DNA of 64,000 bases from Phallus indusiatus. Its lineage: Eukaryota > Basidiomycota > Agaricomycetes > Phallales > Phallaceae. How positions within the stretch are numbered: position 1 is the stretch's first letter; every line of letters starts with the position of its first letter. A program made the translations under genes and the position numbers. The notes under the pieces are model-generated. The model did no database searches and was not told the DNA's origin. It saw nothing but the letters and a program-made list of their open reading frames with translations. The stretch is from assembly GCA_027605045.1 (NCBI GenBank), contig JAQFWX010000001.1, forward strand, positions 2,046,001 through 2,110,000, in the 5' to 3' direction. This document shows, piece by piece, positions 61,480 through 64,000 of this stretch.

Positions 61480-62861
61480 TTGGCGGAAATGGAGGCAGGA
61501 ATGAGGGATGAGGAGATTGTGAATTTGACAGAGCAAGGAATTGTAAGTTATGGAACTTGGCGAACGAAAACAAACGCCATCAGAATTGAAATCATAGTGC
61601 GCGTGCATTGCATAGGCACAAAAACCTGGTCTTTTTCAAAAGCTTCGTAATGTAACTTCTGTGTAAAGCATCAGGAACTAAGTAAAGCTGAATTCAGTAT
61701 TTATTTCCATACCTATATGATTGTGATTTTTTACCCAGCAATAAAAGAAAGATGATCTTGCGGCAACGAGCGACAAACGAGTTTGTCCTGCAGCACAAAG
61801 AGAATTCGGAAATTGTAGCTGATACATCTTGTTGATAGACGATAACGTACTCCGGAGCGCATCCGTCGATTGGCAATATGAATTTTCAGAGCGAGTTTGT
61901 CAAGAAATAGATTCTAGCAAGTGTTACGGGGATCATGGGGCGAGACATTTATCAACTGATCAGGACCAGAACGAAAAACGTTTCAACGGATGGCATTGAG
62001 TCCAGCGTACCGCTCCAAAAAAAACGACGCGGATTTGGATTGACAGTAATTATAGCCCAACAAATTTTGAATTCACAGGTGACTGAGGTCCTTAATTAGC
62101 TAGCTGCGTCGGGCTGAGTTTGAGCGTTGTATGGGCCGAGCGAACGACATGGTTTGAGAGAACATGGGAGGAGTTTCATCGAACCCATAAGGATCCACTC
62201 ACCGTGACCGCGTGATTGTCACCTTCCCCGTTGTGATTGTAATTTGTCGGATAATGGATTCTATTTGCGTTCGTCAAAAGGATCGGGCATATGATCCGAA
62301 TTGGTTACTGAGTTCATGATCAAGCTCTCTGTTTCGTTGGAGCGTAGATCGTTAAGCTCGCGGTGGAGTTGGAGAGATTTTCATTTGTACACGTGAAAGA
62401 AGATCTTTATCGTTTTTATGGGCTGGATTGATTTAACGCAGTTATATACATACTCAGCTTTTTGGCACTACATAAATGCTTAGCGTCCTCGATATTGGCG
62501 TTCTCGATGTTGGCGTTCTCGATGTTGGCTGTTACCCGATTCAAGGATCATTGGAGGGTGGGGGTGGCACCGGGCGTCTTGTGTATATGGGTTATTTTTA
62601 CAAGAAACCTCGTGTTCGCGTTGATGCGGTGTTCCTGGGAAGATATACCGGTTCTTGTGAGTCGACACTTAATATATTTTATTGTGTAAATCGATTCAAA
62701 TAACTATCTCGTATTCGTTTTGAGCTATTTTGAGATGTGCATATTACAGGTTACCAATCCGATATGGAAGGGTATCAATATCATTCGAGCATTAGTCACC
62801 AGCTTCCGATTGCTTCAAGATCAAAAATCAAGTTGCAACCCCTCGCTCGGACTATCATTAT
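61480..62861. other. B3 3' flank and C2 3' flank
   Basis: No gene. The first part repeats the B 3' block. From about 62.3 kb the sequence is a diverged copy of about 34.5-34.97 kb, downstream of C1. Confidence 0.5.
62483..62529. repeat. 15-bp minisatellite, three units
   Basis: GTTCTCGATGTTGGC repeated about three times (the first unit diverged: GTCCTCGATATTGGC). Confidence 0.8.
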
Positions 62862-63808
62862 CTACCCAGAACTTGAGTCGCGTCGGGGAGAATGGTCGCC
62901 GCTGCTAAGAGGAGGAAGTGGGATAGTTGTGGGAGGCACCGGCAATTCATTGTCATTTTCCATGGTTGTGTTCGCGGATGTTACCGAGTTCGTGTCTGCT
63001 GGTGGAATGCTAAACTGTGATGTAAGTGTTGTGTTAGACGAATCATCTTCCGTTTGAGAATCGGCGTTGACACCGGTGTTATTAGCAGGAGCGTCGTTAG
63101 AGTATGGTGGTAGACGATCTTCAGGGTAAGGAGGAAGGGGTAGAAGTTCAGTGGACGCCGTTAACACTTGCGAACTAGGAATAATTTAAGAATATGAGGT
63201 TTAAAATTAAGAGTGGAGTGATACCTTCTTGGATTGAGTTGTATTGGTGCAGTCATTACCAGTGGAGGGTTAGTTCGTTGCTGACCGTTGTGGTAATTTC
63301 TAATCCATCGATAAATATTTCTCCTACAGCCCTTGCCCAGACAAAGGAAGAGGCCGAATGAAAAGCAGGATATCACTTGTCAAACAAACATCAGTTAATA
63401 AATGTAAGAAATACTTGTCGTTTCTCTCACCTATTATAGCAACAACCCCTACGACGACGCATACACCACTGCATGCGCGCAGTGTCGTCTCATCCGAACT
63501 TGTAGTCCTTTGATAATTGTTTCGACGAAGGATTGGCCGAGAACTGGAAAGGGTAAATACTTCACAATTTGCGTTGACATTAGATAGGTCAGGGGTGCCA
63601 GTGGTAGCGCCAAAAGCCTGAGGCGGGAGTGTCGAGGTGGGGGAAGATATGTGATTTTCGACATCAAGGGTCAACGAACCTTTCTGGGGATATTCCGGGT
63701 TCAGTTGCTCTGCATTTAAGCTGACTTAATCCTTTATGTTTCATTGGCTTGACATCACGTACCGTTGTAGCACAATATTGAGCAAGTACTGTCTGGAATC
63801 AGTGACAT
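62862..63808 (-). CDS. C2: single-pass membrane protein, two LPxY motifs
   Basis: Intact paralogue of C1 with identical exon phases. Exons 63763-63808, 63431-63709, 63225-63375 and 62862-63174 give 262 aa. The first exon is MSLIPDSTCSILCYN. The ectodomain (about 95 residues) differs strongly from C1 except for TGTPxxSN and FTLSxSR. CSGVCV (95-100) opens the helix, which continues to about residue 121 across a phase-1 intron; GCRRNIYRW follows. The tail carries LPPY at 172-175 and 180-183 (LPLPPYPEDRLPPYS), then NSVTSANTT and VPPTTIPLPPL, and ends in a charged Ser-rich stretch. The function is unknown, as for the other members. Confidence 0.62.
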
Positions 63809-64000
63809 TTCGGTGTAGTGTTTTGTGAGGAGAGTTTGAGTTTGAGTGTCTACCAGTGGGTAAAAGTCCGAGGGACTGAAGGCTTGAAGGATTCAGACGT
63901 TGCATTCTAAGTTTTATATTCGTCAGACATAGCATTCCGCCCGCTTTCCGGATTAGGAAATCGATATTCTACCTCATGTTTTCCAGGCTTCATTCAGTTT
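63809..64000. other. C2 5' flank at window end
   Basis: Promoter-side sequence of C2; it resembles the C1 5' flank only loosely. No gene. Confidence 0.4.

Larger units (their letters stand above)
54170..62250. repeat. Segmental duplication, copy 3
   Basis: Third copy of the segment, without large insertions, carrying D3, A3 and B3. It is the best reference for the uninterrupted arrangement. The leftward C2 gene follows it. Confidence 0.75.

Overview
The window reads as nuclear DNA of a basidiomycete fungus, probably Agaricomycotina. Housekeeping genes are cut by many short introns (about 46-80 nt), sometimes with microexons, and there is a fungal Zn2Cys6 regulator, a basidiomycete-type BTB protein and a basidiomycete-type seven-helix membrane protein. 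I did not place it below subphylum. Splice sites were read by eye; where I give an exon model its length divides by three and the spliced protein matches the family.

Left part (about 0.8-28.7 kb), mostly conserved genes: a Zn2Cys6 transcription factor (+); ILV3 dihydroxy-acid dehydratase (-) divergent from a polynucleotide kinase 3'-phosphatase (+); a GPCR-like 7TM gene (-); a gene-poor 9.3-18.0 kb stretch with two paralogous Cys-rich small proteins; eIF3i (+); a BTB/POZ protein (-); V-ATPase subunit c VMA3 (-); thioredoxin reductase TRR1 (-); ALG11 mannosyltransferase (-). They are unrelated housekeeping functions, not a pathway cluster.

Right part (about 28.8-64 kb), an accessory region made of a segment repeated three times (starts near 28.88, 40.88 and 54.17 kb). 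Each copy carries members of a family of small single-pass membrane proteins that I call D, A, C and B. They share a short N-terminal ectodomain, one transmembrane helix, an Arg-rich juxtamembrane stretch and a long Ser/Thr/Pro-rich cytoplasmic tail. In A, B and C the tail has PPxY or LPxY motifs, the known ligands of WW domains in Rsp5/Nedd4-type ubiquitin ligases. A phase-1 intron interrupts the transmembrane helix in every member. Intact members are D1, A1, C1, B1, B3 and C2. D2, A2, B2, D3 and A3 look decayed or truncated.

Copy 2 has been hit repeatedly by mobile DNA: a 396-bp solo LTR with a perfect 5-bp target duplication; a 3.1-kb block with two tandem paralogous genes and a large inverted repeat; a 294-bp TA-flanked terminal-inverted-repeat element rich in CCCGCGGG palindromes; an LTR plus decayed gag that removed the 5' half of B2; and a 1,290-bp Mutator-like element with a perfect 10-bp target duplication. 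The PY-tail membrane protein array is the most likely undescribed system here. Its function cannot be read from sequence; a role in ubiquitin-dependent trafficking, or in self/non-self or environmental recognition, is inference only.
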